A stretch of 64,000 bases of DNA from Nodularia sp. NIES-3585. GTDB taxonomy: Bacteria; Cyanobacteriota; Cyanobacteriia; Cyanobacteriales; Nostocaceae. Of the stretch, positions 25,797 to 34,217 are shown one piece after another. A model generated the notes under the pieces. That model had not been told where the DNA came from. It ran no database searches and saw only the letters and a list, made by a program, of their open reading frames with translations. Position 1 is the first letter of the stretch. Every line of letters begins with the position of its first letter. The stretch covers positions 3,133,270 through 3,197,269 of the forward strand of contig NZ_BDUB01000001.1 of the NCBI RefSeq assembly GCF_002218065.1. The letters run 5' to 3'. The position numbers were made by a program, and so were the translations under genes.

Positions 25797-27074
25797 CTAG
25801 TCTACTAATAAATTGCGAGCTAAGGCGATCGCTTGTTCAGGAGTCGAAATTTTACCCTCAGCTTGAGCGACGGCAATTTCTGTCAATAATTCGCCTAATT
25901 TTGGTGAAGGTTTAATATTTAATGCTATAATTAAGTCGTCACCACTGACGAGTTTAGTGGGATGAGCAACCAGATCATCAGGGTTCAGGTAGCGGCTGAT
26001 TAATGGTGCGTAGACGCGTAGCGACTGGTCGCCAAGGATCACCGATACCAAATTATCATCTACTAAGGCTAACACTATTGTAGCCGCAAATAAATTTCCT
26101 ACTTCTTGGAAGAACAAATACTGTTCTCGCACAGACATACTAGCTGATTTTAGCTGCGGCAACAGTTTCAGAGCAGTGGTAACAGCTTTAATTTCTGCAT
26201 GGCTGTAAGTTAGTGCTTGCAGTTCTATTTTCGCAACTTCTGGCTCAGGGTGAACAAGACAAGCCAGTTTGACTATACCTAACCAAGTAGTTTTTACGGT
26301 TTCGCGCAGGTATTGTTGCAGATATACACTCAGTTGCGGCCAATTTTGGGCAATTAAAGCGGCTACTGTCTCAACTTTTGCTAATTTCTCAAAGCTTTGG
26401 GGGGTAGCATTTTGGAATAAAGGTGCAATTAAACCGTTTTCGGCGGCATTTATGAGCCAGTGTGTACCGGAAGAATTTCCTAATAAATAATTAATTTCTA
26501 CCCGCACTCGTTCGGCTGCGACTTCTGTTATATATGATGCCAAAGTCTGAATGGTTGCCTGGGTTTTTGGTTCAATAGTAAAATCGAGTTGGGCAGCTTG
26601 ACGATATGCCCGCATTAATCGCAGAGGGTCATCTTTGAGGTTAGTTGGTGATACCATTCGCAAAATACCCTGTTTTAAGTCAGCACGGCCTTGTAAGGGG
26701 TCAATGATTTCTTGGGTATGGGGATTATAAGCGATCGCATTAATTGTAAAATCTCTTCTATGCAAATCAGTCTCTAAACTCTCGCCTTCCTGTTGGGCAA
26801 AATCGGCTGTAGCTTGGGGAAATACCACACGGGCGATTTGCCTTTGGGCATCGAGTAGCACAAAACCAGCATGATAATGACGAGCGATCGCTTGAGCTAC
26901 TTCCACCGCACCAGAGGGTATAATAAAATCCAGATCCAAGTATTCACGAGTTCTACCCAGAAGGGCATCCCGGACTGCACCACCGACAATATAAGCAGGT
27001 TTGGGCAACCATTCCAAGCTAAAAGGCCAATTTTCGGGAACTAGAGTCGGATATATCAAACCGTGGATTGTCAT
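25797..27074 (-). CDS. tRNA nucleotidyltransferase (CCA/CC-adding or poly(A) polymerase family)
   Basis: A 425-residue class II nucleotidyltransferase. The head domain has GGAVRDALLGR followed by DLDFI (two catalytic Asp), then RRDFTINAIAYN and the DDPLRLMRAYRQAAQ motif, with ER(V)R in AAERVRVE. These enzymes build or repair the 3' CCA end of tRNA. In cyanobacteria the task is sometimes divided between a CC-adding and an A-adding enzyme, and sequence alone does not tell me which this is. The start is taken at the ATG at 27074; an in-frame TTG at 27083 is less likely. It stands alone, divergent from ycf34. Confidence 0.9.
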   Translation of the reverse strand: MTIHGLIYPTLVPENWPFSLEWLPKPAYIVGGAVRDALLGRTREYLDLDFIIPSGAVEVAQAIARHYHAGFVLLDAQRQIARVVFPQATADFAQQEGESLETDLHRRDFTINAIAYNPHTQEIIDPLQGRADLKQGILRMVSPTNLKDDPLRLMRAYRQAAQLDFTIEPKTQATIQTLASYITEVAAERVRVEINYLLGNSSGTHWLINAAENGLIAPLFQNATPQSFEKLAKVETVAALIAQNWPQLSVYLQQYLRETVKTTWLGIVKLACLVHPEPEVAKIELQALTYSHAEIKAVTTALKLLPQLKSASMSVREQYLFFQEVGNLFAATIVLALVDDNLVSVILGDQSLRVYAPLISRYLNPDDLVAHPTKLVSGDDLIIALNIKPSPKLGELLTEIAVAQAEGKISTPEQAIALARNLLVD

Positions 27075-27158
27075 AAAAATCAACCCAACAACTAATGAAT
27101 AAAACTTAGGCTTAAGTTACATTAGCAATAAAGAAAGGTTTTTGGAGACAGTTCTATT

Positions 27159-27407
27159 ATGTGTATTTGTGTAAACTGCCACTACGTAGACAGTTGTGAA
27201 ACCTACCACGCCGTAGAAGCACAGCACCAACAGCCCCACTTAACCGAAAATCCCACTTTTGACCCGAATGAACCCTCTATTAATGTCAACATCCGCACCA
27301 GCGAAGATGTGATTGAAATGGAATGGGATGTGGTCGGTTGTCTCAGCTTTAAGCGGGAAATGGGTAAGTGGTCGAAATTGCGTCCTGGTGAACTAGTACC
27401 GACGTGA
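27159..27407 (+). CDS. ycf34: Ycf34 family protein
   Basis: An 82-residue protein of the Ycf34 family, conserved in cyanobacteria and encoded in red-lineage plastids. The N terminus MCICVNCHYVDSCETYHAVE contains the four conserved cysteines (Cys2, Cys4, Cys7, Cys13) that can hold an iron-sulfur cluster. A conserved acidic/Trp segment follows (VIEMEWDVVGCLSF). The family has been linked to photosynthetic electron flow. Start and length fit the family. It stands alone next to a dispersed repeat. Confidence 0.92.
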   Translation: MCICVNCHYVDSCETYHAVEAQHQQPHLTENPTFDPNEPSINVNIRTSEDVIEMEWDVVGCLSFKREMGKWSKLRPGELVPT

Positions 27408-27423
27408 GCAAAAACAATTACTG

Positions 27424-27625
27424 CCTTGGCGACTGTAAGTCGCGGAACCACACAAACAAAACCCAGCTACCTGGGTTAAAAACCTTAATTTTGCGTTAGT
27501 CCGCCTCCGCGGACTTCCCTACGGTCAGCCGCTGCGCGTCATGCTTGTGTAGTAGCGTACAGGCTGCGGCATCAGATGCTCTATTATATTCGCCCATAGC
27601 GTAGCGTGGCGTTAGCCATAAACTT
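27424..27625. repeat. Palindromic dispersed repeat, second copy
   Basis: A diverged copy of the element at 15874-16089: ggcgactgtaagtcgcgg, paired cagctacctgggt and ccgcctccgcggactt hairpins, cgcgtcatgcttgtgtag, and a cgttagcc end. It sits between ycf34 and the CRISPR array. No coding potential. Confidence 0.6.
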
Positions 27626-27680
27626 TTCAAACATCCTCTTAGCGGCCTTGTTGCCAGTAACGGCTTTTTCTAGTTATAGA

Positions 27681-28838
27681 GTTTCAGTCCCCTTGCGGGG
27701 ATTTAGTTAGCGGAAAGTTAAAACAGGGGTATAAATTCCTGGGCGAGTATCTTGTGTTTCAGTCCCCTTGCGGGGATTAAGTTAGCGGAAAGATTTTTGG
27801 ACTATTACCTAGGGCGTGACGCGCCGAGTTTCAGTCCCCTTGCGGGGATTAAGTTAGCGGAAAGCGCATCTGTTCTTGCAAAACTTGCCGTCATTCAAGG
27901 TTTCAGTCCCCTTGCGGGGATTAAGTTAGCGGAAAGACTAGCAGAAATTCTCACGGATGAACGGTTCAGCCGTGTTTCAGTCCCCTTGCGGGGATTAAGT
28001 TAGCGGAAAGCACAGCTAACGGCTCAACCCGTAGGATGCCATATGGTTCAGCCGTGTTTCAGTCCCCTTGCGGGGATTAAGTTAGCGGAAAGGAAAAACC
28101 CCAATTCGCCAGCAACGAAGCCTATTTATTGTTTCAGTCCCCTTGCGGGGATTAAGTTAGCGGAAAGATGTTTAGGCAAGCAAGTGCAAATGAATTACCT
28201 AAGTGTTTCAGTCCCCTTGCGGGGATTAAGTTAGCGGAAAGAAAGCCGTAGAAAATCATCATGTGGATCAGTCTGACATGAGTTTCAGTCCCCTTGCGGG
28301 GATTAAGTTAGCGGAAAGTGCGGCGTACACGTTTCTGTAGTGGTGGATTGATGTTTTGTTTCAGTCCCCTTGCGGGGATTAAGTTAGCGGAAAGTATGTT
28401 GTTTATGTTATATATGTAAATATGGTTAAAATGTTTCAGTCCCCTTGCGGGGATTAAGTTAGCGGAAAGGCAACATAAAAAATAACCCTATGGAAGTCAT
28501 AACAAAGTTTCAGTCCCCTTGCGGGGATTAAGTTAGCGGAAAGAGAGCTAATACCTAATTCTGCACATAAACCAGGGGGTTTCAGTCCCCTTGCGGGGAT
28601 TAAGTTAGCGGAAAGTTGAAATAATAATCTTTTGGCAAGTCGCATTTCTGTTTCAGTCCCCTTGCGGGGATTAAGTTAGCGGAAAGTGGGGCCGCTTCAG
28701 ATGCATCAATATAAAAAGGATCAAGGTTTCAGTCCCCTTGCGGGGATTAAGTTAGCGGAAAGCGGCCAGAAATCGCAATCCTTGAACCGACCGGAATAAA
28801 CGTTTCAGTCCCCTTGCGGGGATTAAGTTAGCGGAAAG
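27681..28838 (-). CRISPR. CRISPR array, 16 repeats and 15 spacers, no cas genes nearby
   Basis: Sixteen 37-bp repeats, beginning gtttcagtccccttgcgggg and ending ttagcggaaag on the plus strand, are spaced by 34-45 bp unique spacers. The inner stem is ccccttgcgggg. All repeats I checked are identical except the first (27681-27717), which has one change (atttag for attaag). The changed terminal repeat marks the old end, so the leader is on the right and crRNAs are read from the minus strand, where the repeat ends ACTGAAAC. That ending is like the type I-D array repeat of Synechocystis PCC 6803. Repeat starts include 27756, 27828, 27900, 27974, 28056, 28131, 28205, 28282, 28358, 28433, 28507, 28579, 28650, 28726 and 28802. 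No cas gene is in the window. Confidence 0.97.
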
Positions 28839-29082
28839 TCCGCCATCTGAAACATAGTCTACGAGTGGATTCTGGAGGCGATTTTGGCAAACCTGATCTA
28901 AAAACCCTATTTCAGGCTTCGCGAAACTCGCAACTGAAACTTATGAAACGCTGTAATTATTGATTTGTCAAGGTTCTGGCGATTTGGCAAACCCCCCAGG
29001 GTTTTTGACCTCACTATAGGTCTGCCAAAATTTAAGCTGATGACATCATCATAAGCTGATTGTTTGTTCTTGTCGAGATATA
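28839..29082 (-). promoter_or_regulatory. Probable CRISPR leader
   Basis: The 240 bases right of the last repeat contain no gene. They contain repeated elements typical of cyanobacterial CRISPR leaders: ttttggcaaac and gatttggcaaac, a ccccccagggtttttgacc block, and ctataggtctgccaaaattt. Read on the minus strand this precedes the array in the expected orientation. The array promoter is expected here but I cannot place it precisely. Confidence 0.6.
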
Positions 29083-29280
29083 TTACTTGGGACTTGACTG
29101 GTTTAGCGATCGCCTAGCCAATTTTGTGTAAGTGTTAACTGTAGCAACGGGCATTTCTAAATCATCGGCGATCGCCTTGAGAGATTCTTCCATTTCTAGC
29201 CGTGCTAGGATTTTAGCCCAAATTGCCGCTATTTTATCAGAGCGATCGCCTCTCTCGAAGCAATTTTATGGGAATCCAAT
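29083..29280 (-). pseudogene. Remnant of an HTH (sigma region 4-like) gene
   Basis: A start-less frame of about 58 codons ending at 29083 encodes IWAKILARLEMEESLKAIADD followed by LEMPVATVNTYTKLARRSL. This is a clear helix-turn-helix of the sigma-70 region 4 type at the C terminus of a lost protein. The upstream part is closed by a stop and there is no ribosome binding site. The parent family cannot be named with certainty. Confidence 0.45.
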
Positions 29281-29313
29281 CTGCACCCCAAGTATGTTGA
29301 ACTATGAACCAAG

Positions 29314-29339
29314 AATCTCCGCATTTTAGGGCGGAGATT
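29314..29339. terminator. Hairpin after histidine phosphatase gene
   Basis: A perfect 9-bp stem (aatctccgc / gcggagatt) with an 8-base loop lies 25 bases downstream of the phosphatase stop on the minus strand. There is no strong T tract, so termination is possible rather than certain. Confidence 0.4.
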
Positions 29340-29363
29340 GTCAAAAACTACGAGTAGGGACTA

Positions 29364-30002
29364 TTATGTTCCTGGACGAGAGCTAAGATCAGCAGGTATA
29401 TGATGGCGATCGCCTAATATTTCTAACAAAGGACCATGAACGTCAAACTTAACCATACTTACCGACGCAACCAAGATATTCACCCGATAGCGATAGCGCC
29501 CCAAATCAATTCCCAGTAAACTGCAAAGCATAATCCGAATCGTGGCTTTATGGGAAACCACTAAAACATTACCTTGAGGATGTTTTTCTTGAATTTCAGC
29601 AATTACAGGCATAGAACGGTTAGAAATATCTACCGCAGTTTCTCCACCTATTGGTGCATTCCAAGCTGGTTCTGTCAACCATTTTACATAGTTTTCTGCG
29701 TAATTCTCTTGAGCAAACGATTTACTCTTAGCTTCCCATTCGCCGTAACTACCTTCTCTAAGTCCGTCACGCAACTGCATATCCATACCGATAGCATCAC
29801 AAAATGGCTTGGCAGTTGCAATCGTGCGCTTCATTGGGCTAACATAAACCCCATCCCACTTCAATTTTTGATAAACATTAGCAAAACTCTCTGCCATCTG
29901 CACCCCCTCAGAGGTCAACTCCGCATCAGTTTTACCGCAGAAATTACCACTTTGACTAAAAGTAGTTTCTCCATGTCGCAGTAAATATAAATTCAGTGTC
30001 AT
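29364..30002 (-). CDS. Histidine phosphatase (phosphoglycerate-mutase-like)
   Basis: A 212-residue histidine phosphatase superfamily protein. The RHG signature YLLRHGET (His as phospho-acceptor), SPMKRTIATA, the acidic loop LREGSYGEWE and the second His in VVSHKATIRIML are present. The ATG at 30002 is chosen over an upstream start at 30053 because the family motif normally begins within 10 residues of the N terminus. Members act on sugar phosphates or phosphoesters; the substrate cannot be told. Neighbouring genes give no pathway clue. Confidence 0.88.
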   Translation of the reverse strand: MTLNLYLLRHGETTFSQSGNFCGKTDAELTSEGVQMAESFANVYQKLKWDGVYVSPMKRTIATAKPFCDAIGMDMQLRDGLREGSYGEWEAKSKSFAQENYAENYVKWLTEPAWNAPIGGETAVDISNRSMPVIAEIQEKHPQGNVLVVSHKATIRIMLCSLLGIDLGRYRYRVNILVASVSMVKFDVHGPLLEILGDRHHIPADLSSRPGT

Positions 30003-30092
30003 AGCTTGTATCGCGATGGGGATAAAGGAGTTTGTGTAAAAATAAACTACCATTAATCCTGCAATCGAGTATGTTACACCACGACAAAGTAA

Positions 30093-30263
30093 TCAACCAA
30101 AAAAGTCAATCAACCACAAACTTTTGACATCGAAGACAAAAGTAGCGGTTTCACCTATTACTAGGTATTGAGTCAGGATGCGGATACCGTCGGCAAATTC
30201 CACAGCTAAGTGAATATATTGCTCGTCAAGATAAAGCCATGATTGTGTGGTTGAATAAATAAA
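30093..30263 (-). pseudogene. Unidentified gene fragment
   Basis: A start-less frame of 56 codons reads YLDEQYIHLAVEFADGIRIL followed by TQYLVIGETATFVFDVKSLW and a stop. The composition is protein-like but no family is recognised and there is no start codon or ribosome binding site. It is probably the 3' end of a lost gene. Confidence 0.3.
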
Positions 30264-30295
30264 TCACCCTCTAATCATCAACATTTAAATTAACC

Positions 30296-30955
30296 TTGAC
30301 CCCAGAACTACAAAACCTTGCAGCCACAAAATACGCCATATCGCTACACACCACAACTCCCGAACTGGGGTTGGCTATCAGTAATTTTGCTAGTGAAACT
30401 CGCGCTGATACTTGGGATTTGGGGCGTGATTTATCTAGTTACGTACATCAATACTTAATAGAATTTATCAAACCCCACACTTGGGCAGATGTCGCATTTG
30501 TTGCAGTAGGTAGAGGCCCTGGTGGTTTTACAGGCACTCGGATTGGTGTAGTAATTGCCCGCACTTTAGGACAACAGTTAAATATACCTGTATTTGCCAT
30601 TTCCACCTTAGCAGCAGTAGCTTGGGCGCAAAAAGGTGAAAATCAATCAAAACCAGCAGTTATGGCTGTAGAAATGGCAGCACAACGGGGAAAAATCTTC
30701 GGTGCTATTTACCAAATATCTGCGGATAACTTAAGCATCACAACCTTATTACCAGACACCGTATTTACACCCGAAGCATGGCAAGAAACCTTAGCGAATT
30801 GGCATAGCGAATATCAACTCATTAAAGCCACATCTGGTTTAGCTGCAACAGTCAGCAGTATTTTGGAACTAGCTTATTTAGAATGGCAACAAGGTAAATA
30901 TCCTCATTGGTTCGAGGCAATACCATATTATGGACAGCATCCTGTAGACATTTGA
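30296..30955 (+). CDS. tsaB: tRNA threonylcarbamoyladenosine biosynthesis protein TsaB
   Basis: A 219-residue TsaB (YeaZ) protein. It is the non-catalytic partner of TsaD in making the t6A modification at position 37 of ANN-decoding tRNAs. The actin-like ATPase fold is shown by YAISLHTTTPELGLAI near the N terminus and the VAVGRGPGGFTGTRIGV motif that is hallmark for the family. The start is a TTG at 30296, the only initiation codon that leaves the first strand intact. It is a single gene transcribed away from the phosphatase. Confidence 0.92.
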   Translation: MTPELQNLAATKYAISLHTTTPELGLAISNFASETRADTWDLGRDLSSYVHQYLIEFIKPHTWADVAFVAVGRGPGGFTGTRIGVVIARTLGQQLNIPVFAISTLAAVAWAQKGENQSKPAVMAVEMAAQRGKIFGAIYQISADNLSITTLLPDTVFTPEAWQETLANWHSEYQLIKATSGLAATVSSILELAYLEWQQGKYPHWFEAIPYYGQHPVDI

Positions 30956-31103
30956 TCAGACTGGCAGCAATGCGATTTTGTGAAGTAAAAAAAATTTGTC
31001 ATCTAAATTACCTGTATTTGTAGCAACCTGACAAGTTAGTGCTGGGTCTATAGCTGCCTAGAAGTTGATATGCTCGATTCTCTGGAAGCATAAACAATTT
31101 TTT

Positions 31104-31120
31104 TTTACCAATATGGTAAA
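31104..31120. promoter_or_regulatory. Palindromic operator 1 of the HigB/HigA locus
   Basis: A 17-bp near-perfect palindrome tttaccaatatggtaaa. A second copy with the same half-sites lies at 31207-31223, 103 bp nearer the toxin gene. Two matching palindromes upstream of a toxin-antitoxin operon strongly suggest autoregulation. Confidence 0.7.
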
Positions 31121-31206
31121 GTATGATTTGATATAAGTTTCTTTTGGCACATAACAAATTTATTACATACATTGACATGATATCTCCTCTGGAATATAGC
31201 AATTTG

Positions 31207-31223
31207 TTTACCAAAATGGTAAA
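31207..31223. promoter_or_regulatory. Palindromic operator 2 of the HigB/HigA locus
   Basis: A 17-bp palindrome tttaccaaaatggtaaa, 21 bases before the toxin ATG at 31245 and so within the likely promoter. It shares its half-sites with the copy at 31104-31120. Confidence 0.75.
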
Positions 31224-31244
31224 CTTGTATTAGTCTACTAAGAC

Positions 31245-31574
31245 ATGGAAATCGCCTTCGCTGACAGCAAACTGCAAAAATTATGCGAGCAAGAAAAACT
31301 AGCACAAAGAAAATTGGGTGCAAACTGTGCCAAAAAATTGAGAACCCAGCTGACTATACTTGGTGTTGCTAGTTGTGTCGCGGAATTAGTTATAGGTCGT
31401 CCCCATCCTTTAAAAGGAGATAGGGCTGGTGAATTTGCAGTAGACCTAGAAGGTGGTAAACGACTTGTATTTAAACCAGATAACGACCCCATCCCCTTGA
31501 ATGAGGATGAAAGCATTGATTGGTCAAGAGTTACTGCTGTTTGTATTGTTTTCATTGGAGATTACCATGACTAA
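31245..31574 (+). CDS. HigB/RelE-like toxin
   Basis: A 109-residue toxin of the HigB/killer-protein (RelE-fold) group, which cleave mRNA on the ribosome. Typical segments are MEIAFADSKLQKLCEQEKLA, RPHPLKGDRAGEFAVDLEGG and RLVFKPDNDP. The C terminus ends in VCIVFIGDYHD, matching the beta-strand plus YH ending of the family. It overlaps the following antitoxin gene by 8 bp (ATGACTAA). Toxin-first order is characteristic of higBA. Two palindromic operators lie upstream. Confidence 0.88.
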   Translation: MEIAFADSKLQKLCEQEKLAQRKLGANCAKKLRTQLTILGVASCVAELVIGRPHPLKGDRAGEFAVDLEGGKRLVFKPDNDPIPLNEDESIDWSRVTAVCIVFIGDYHD

Positions 31575-32673
31575 GACCACCCGACCCTTTACTCCCGATT
31601 GGGTATCTTCCCCTGGTGATGCGATCGCGGATTTCTTAGAAGAGCGTGATTGGACACAAGCACAGTTAGCAGAGCGTTTAGGCTATAGCATCAAACATAT
31701 CAGTTTGCTGATTAACGGCAAAGCACCTCTTAATGAAGAAACAGCCCTGAAGCTAGAAAGGGTTGTGGGGAGTACAGCAGCATTCTGGCTCAGATATGAA
31801 GCTCAATATCGCGCTGCTTTAGCCAAGAAGGAAGAAGAAAACCGCTTACAGGGGTGGACCTCTTGGTTAGATCAGTTACCAGTTAAAGAATTGATGAACC
31901 AAGGCGTAATTCCCAAGTGCCGTTTAATCGCTAAAAATAAGCCAGATTTGGTAAAAAAGTTACTGCAATTTTTCGGTGTAGCCTCACCGGAAGATTGGCA
32001 GAATTACTATGTAGGTATGGAAGCTGCTTTTCGTCGTACCCGCGAAGAACAAAGTGATGTGGGTGCTATTTCTGCTTGGTTGCGGTTGGGTGAAATAGAA
32101 GCCGAAAAACAGGACTGTCCTAAGTACAGTAAACCCAAGTTTGAAAAAGCAGTGCGGGAAATTCGCACTCTGACAGTGTTACCACCAGAAGAATTTGAAC
32201 CACAAATGCAACGGTTGTGCCGGGAAGCCGGTGTTGTGCTGGTTTTAGTACCATCAATCAAGCGATCGCACGTTAGTGGTGTAGCCCGGTGGTTAAATCC
32301 CCATAAGGCATTGATTCAACTTTCACTTTACGGTAAAACAAATGACCGCTTCTGGTTTAATTTCTTCCATGAAGCTGCACATATCCTACTACATAATCAA
32401 AAAAAGATTTTTCTAGATGAATGGGATAGTGGGGAAAATTTATCATCGGAACAAGAACGCGAAGCAAATCAATGGTCGCGGGAATTTTTGATCCCACCTA
32501 AGTATGAAGAAGAATTAGCACAAATTAGATTTGAAACGGATGTTGTTGATTTTGCAGAACGTATCGGTATTCATCCAGCTATTGTAGTAGGTCGGCTGCA
32601 ACATGATGATCTCATAGACTATTCTTCTATGAATGGTTTAAAGGAGAGTTTGCGTTTTCCAGAGGTAAAATAA
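31567..32673 (+). CDS. HigA-like antitoxin fused to ImmA/IrrE peptidase domain
   Basis: A 368-residue protein. Residues 10-85 are an XRE-type HTH with the HigA signature (DWTQAQLAERLGYSIKHISL, then INGKAPLNEETALKLERVVG). The C-terminal half is an ImmA/IrrE (COG2856) domain with an intact zinc motif FFHEAAHILLH and a downstream glutamate region (EQEREANQWSREFLIP). The ATG at 31567 within the toxin stop is chosen rather than a longer upstream frame. As antitoxin it should neutralise the HigB-like toxin and bind the palindromes upstream. The peptidase could couple antitoxin turnover to a signal, as ImmA does for ImmR; that is inference. Confidence 0.9.
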   Translation: MTKTTRPFTPDWVSSPGDAIADFLEERDWTQAQLAERLGYSIKHISLLINGKAPLNEETALKLERVVGSTAAFWLRYEAQYRAALAKKEEENRLQGWTSWLDQLPVKELMNQGVIPKCRLIAKNKPDLVKKLLQFFGVASPEDWQNYYVGMEAAFRRTREEQSDVGAISAWLRLGEIEAEKQDCPKYSKPKFEKAVREIRTLTVLPPEEFEPQMQRLCREAGVVLVLVPSIKRSHVSGVARWLNPHKALIQLSLYGKTNDRFWFNFFHEAAHILLHNQKKIFLDEWDSGENLSSEQEREANQWSREFLIPPKYEEELAQIRFETDVVDFAERIGIHPAIVVGRLQHDDLIDYSSMNGLKESLRFPEVK

Positions 32674-32782
32674 GTACGAGATCATACAAGTTGAAAACTT
32701 TGTGGTGGCTATATCGCTACAATTTCTCCGGAAGTGAAGCAGCGAGAGACAGGCGTAAACACCCATCCTCGCTGGTTACTGC

Positions 32783-34066
32783 TTAAGCTGTCAGAGAAGC
32801 GATCGCCTCTTCAACAGCTTGCAAAGCCAAATTGACTTCCGCCTCAGTCACAATCAACGGCGGGACAAACCGGACAACTTTCGCACCAGCTGGTACTAGC
32901 AAAACACCCTTGTCCATAGCAGCCTTAACAACATCAGCTGCGGTGAGTGGAATGTCTGCTTGTAACTCCATACCATTAATTAAACCCCAGCCTCTGACTT
33001 CAGAAATATGGTGAGGATACTTAGCTGCGATCGCGTTTAATCCATTTCGCAACTGCATACCCCGTTCTTCCACATTCTGCAAAATATTCTCTTTTTCCAA
33101 AGTCTGGCAAACAGCCAGCGCCACACCACAAACAAAGGGATTTCCGCCAAAAGTGCTAGCGTGTTCTCCAGGTTGAAAAACATCGCAGAAGTTCTTACTC
33201 ATCATCGCCCCAATGGGGATACCGCCACCCAAGCCTTTAGCACTGGTAAAGATATCTGGTTCCACACCAAGATGTTCATAACCCCATAACTTACCACTGC
33301 GTCCCATACCAACTTGCACTTCGTCGAACATCAACAAAACGCCAGTTTCATCACAAATTTGCCGCAGTTTTTGGAAGTAAGCCACATCACCAGGACGCAC
33401 ACCGCCTTCTCCTTGCAACGGTTCAATCAGAATTGCCGCTACACGATAATCTCCTTCATCTAATTCACTAATTGCTACCTCTATGGCGTTAATATCGTTA
33501 TAAGGGACATATTCAAAACCTGGGACTAAAGGATTAAAGTATTTTTGATACTTCGGTTGTCCGGTAGCAGTAACTGTCGCCAAAGTCCGACCGTGGAAAC
33601 TAGCATTGGCTGTTAAAATAATCGGTTTGTCAATGTCTAGAACTGTGTGGGCATATTTCCGCGCCAGTTTAATGGCGGCTTCGTTAGCCTCAGCCCCAGA
33701 ATTGCAGAAAAATACGCGATCAGCACAGGAATGTTCAACTATCCATTTGGCTAATTCACCTTGTTCGGGAATATAGTACAGATTAGAAACATGATGCAGC
33801 TTCTGGATTTGGCGTGTTACCGCTTCTACCATAGCTGGGTGGGCGTGTCCGAGGGTGCAAGTGGCTATTCCGGCTACAAAGTCCAGATATTCACGTCCCT
33901 GGGTATCCCAAACGCGACAGCCAGCACCCCGGTCTAAAGCTAGGGGAAACCGGCCATAGGTTGACATGACGGCTTGATCGAAGCTATCAGCGTCGAAAGG
34001 GCTGGATGACATAGAACCTGATTTTGGGGGGATGGTAGCTTGCTCAATGAGAGTTTCTATGCTCAC
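32783..34066 (-). CDS. argD: Acetylornithine aminotransferase
   Basis: A 427-residue class III PLP-dependent aminotransferase that converts N-acetylglutamate semialdehyde to N-acetylornithine in arginine synthesis. It shows GRFPLALDRGAGCRVWDTQG at the N terminus, FCNSGAEANEAAIKLAR (cofactor loop), MFDEVQVGMGRSG and the Schiff-base lysine in TSAKGLGGGIPIG. I take the start at the GTG at 34066 because a perfect AGGAGG lies 7 bases before it; the frame can be extended to a TTG at 34105 but that has no ribosome site. It is transcribed alone, divergent from the channel gene. Confidence 0.95.
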   Translation of the reverse strand: MSIETLIEQATIPPKSGSMSSSPFDADSFDQAVMSTYGRFPLALDRGAGCRVWDTQGREYLDFVAGIATCTLGHAHPAMVEAVTRQIQKLHHVSNLYYIPEQGELAKWIVEHSCADRVFFCNSGAEANEAAIKLARKYAHTVLDIDKPIILTANASFHGRTLATVTATGQPKYQKYFNPLVPGFEYVPYNDINAIEVAISELDEGDYRVAAILIEPLQGEGGVRPGDVAYFQKLRQICDETGVLLMFDEVQVGMGRSGKLWGYEHLGVEPDIFTSAKGLGGGIPIGAMMSKNFCDVFQPGEHASTFGGNPFVCGVALAVCQTLEKENILQNVEERGMQLRNGLNAIAAKYPHHISEVRGWGLINGMELQADIPLTAADVVKAAMDKGVLLVPAGAKVVRFVPPLIVTEAEVNLALQAVEEAIASLTA

Positions 34067-34217
34067 GACCGCGCCTCCTGATAAGTCTTTAATTTTAATA
34101 CTCAATTACTAGTTTGCTAGAAATTCTTAAAAATTACATTTTATTTAACAAATCTGATACTTTTTTGTAGGCTAACGCTGAAATGTCCTCTCAAAAAATG
34201 GTAGCGGTGAATAAACT

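Noticed and set aside
27752-28645. Several 60-83 codon frames within the CRISPR array
   Set aside because: They are translations of the repeat units (CFSPLAGIKLAER) and have no coding value.
31501-31566. A longer N terminus for the HigA-like protein
   Set aside because: It lies inside the toxin gene in another frame; the ATG at 31567 overlapping the toxin stop fits the operon type and the HigA N terminus.
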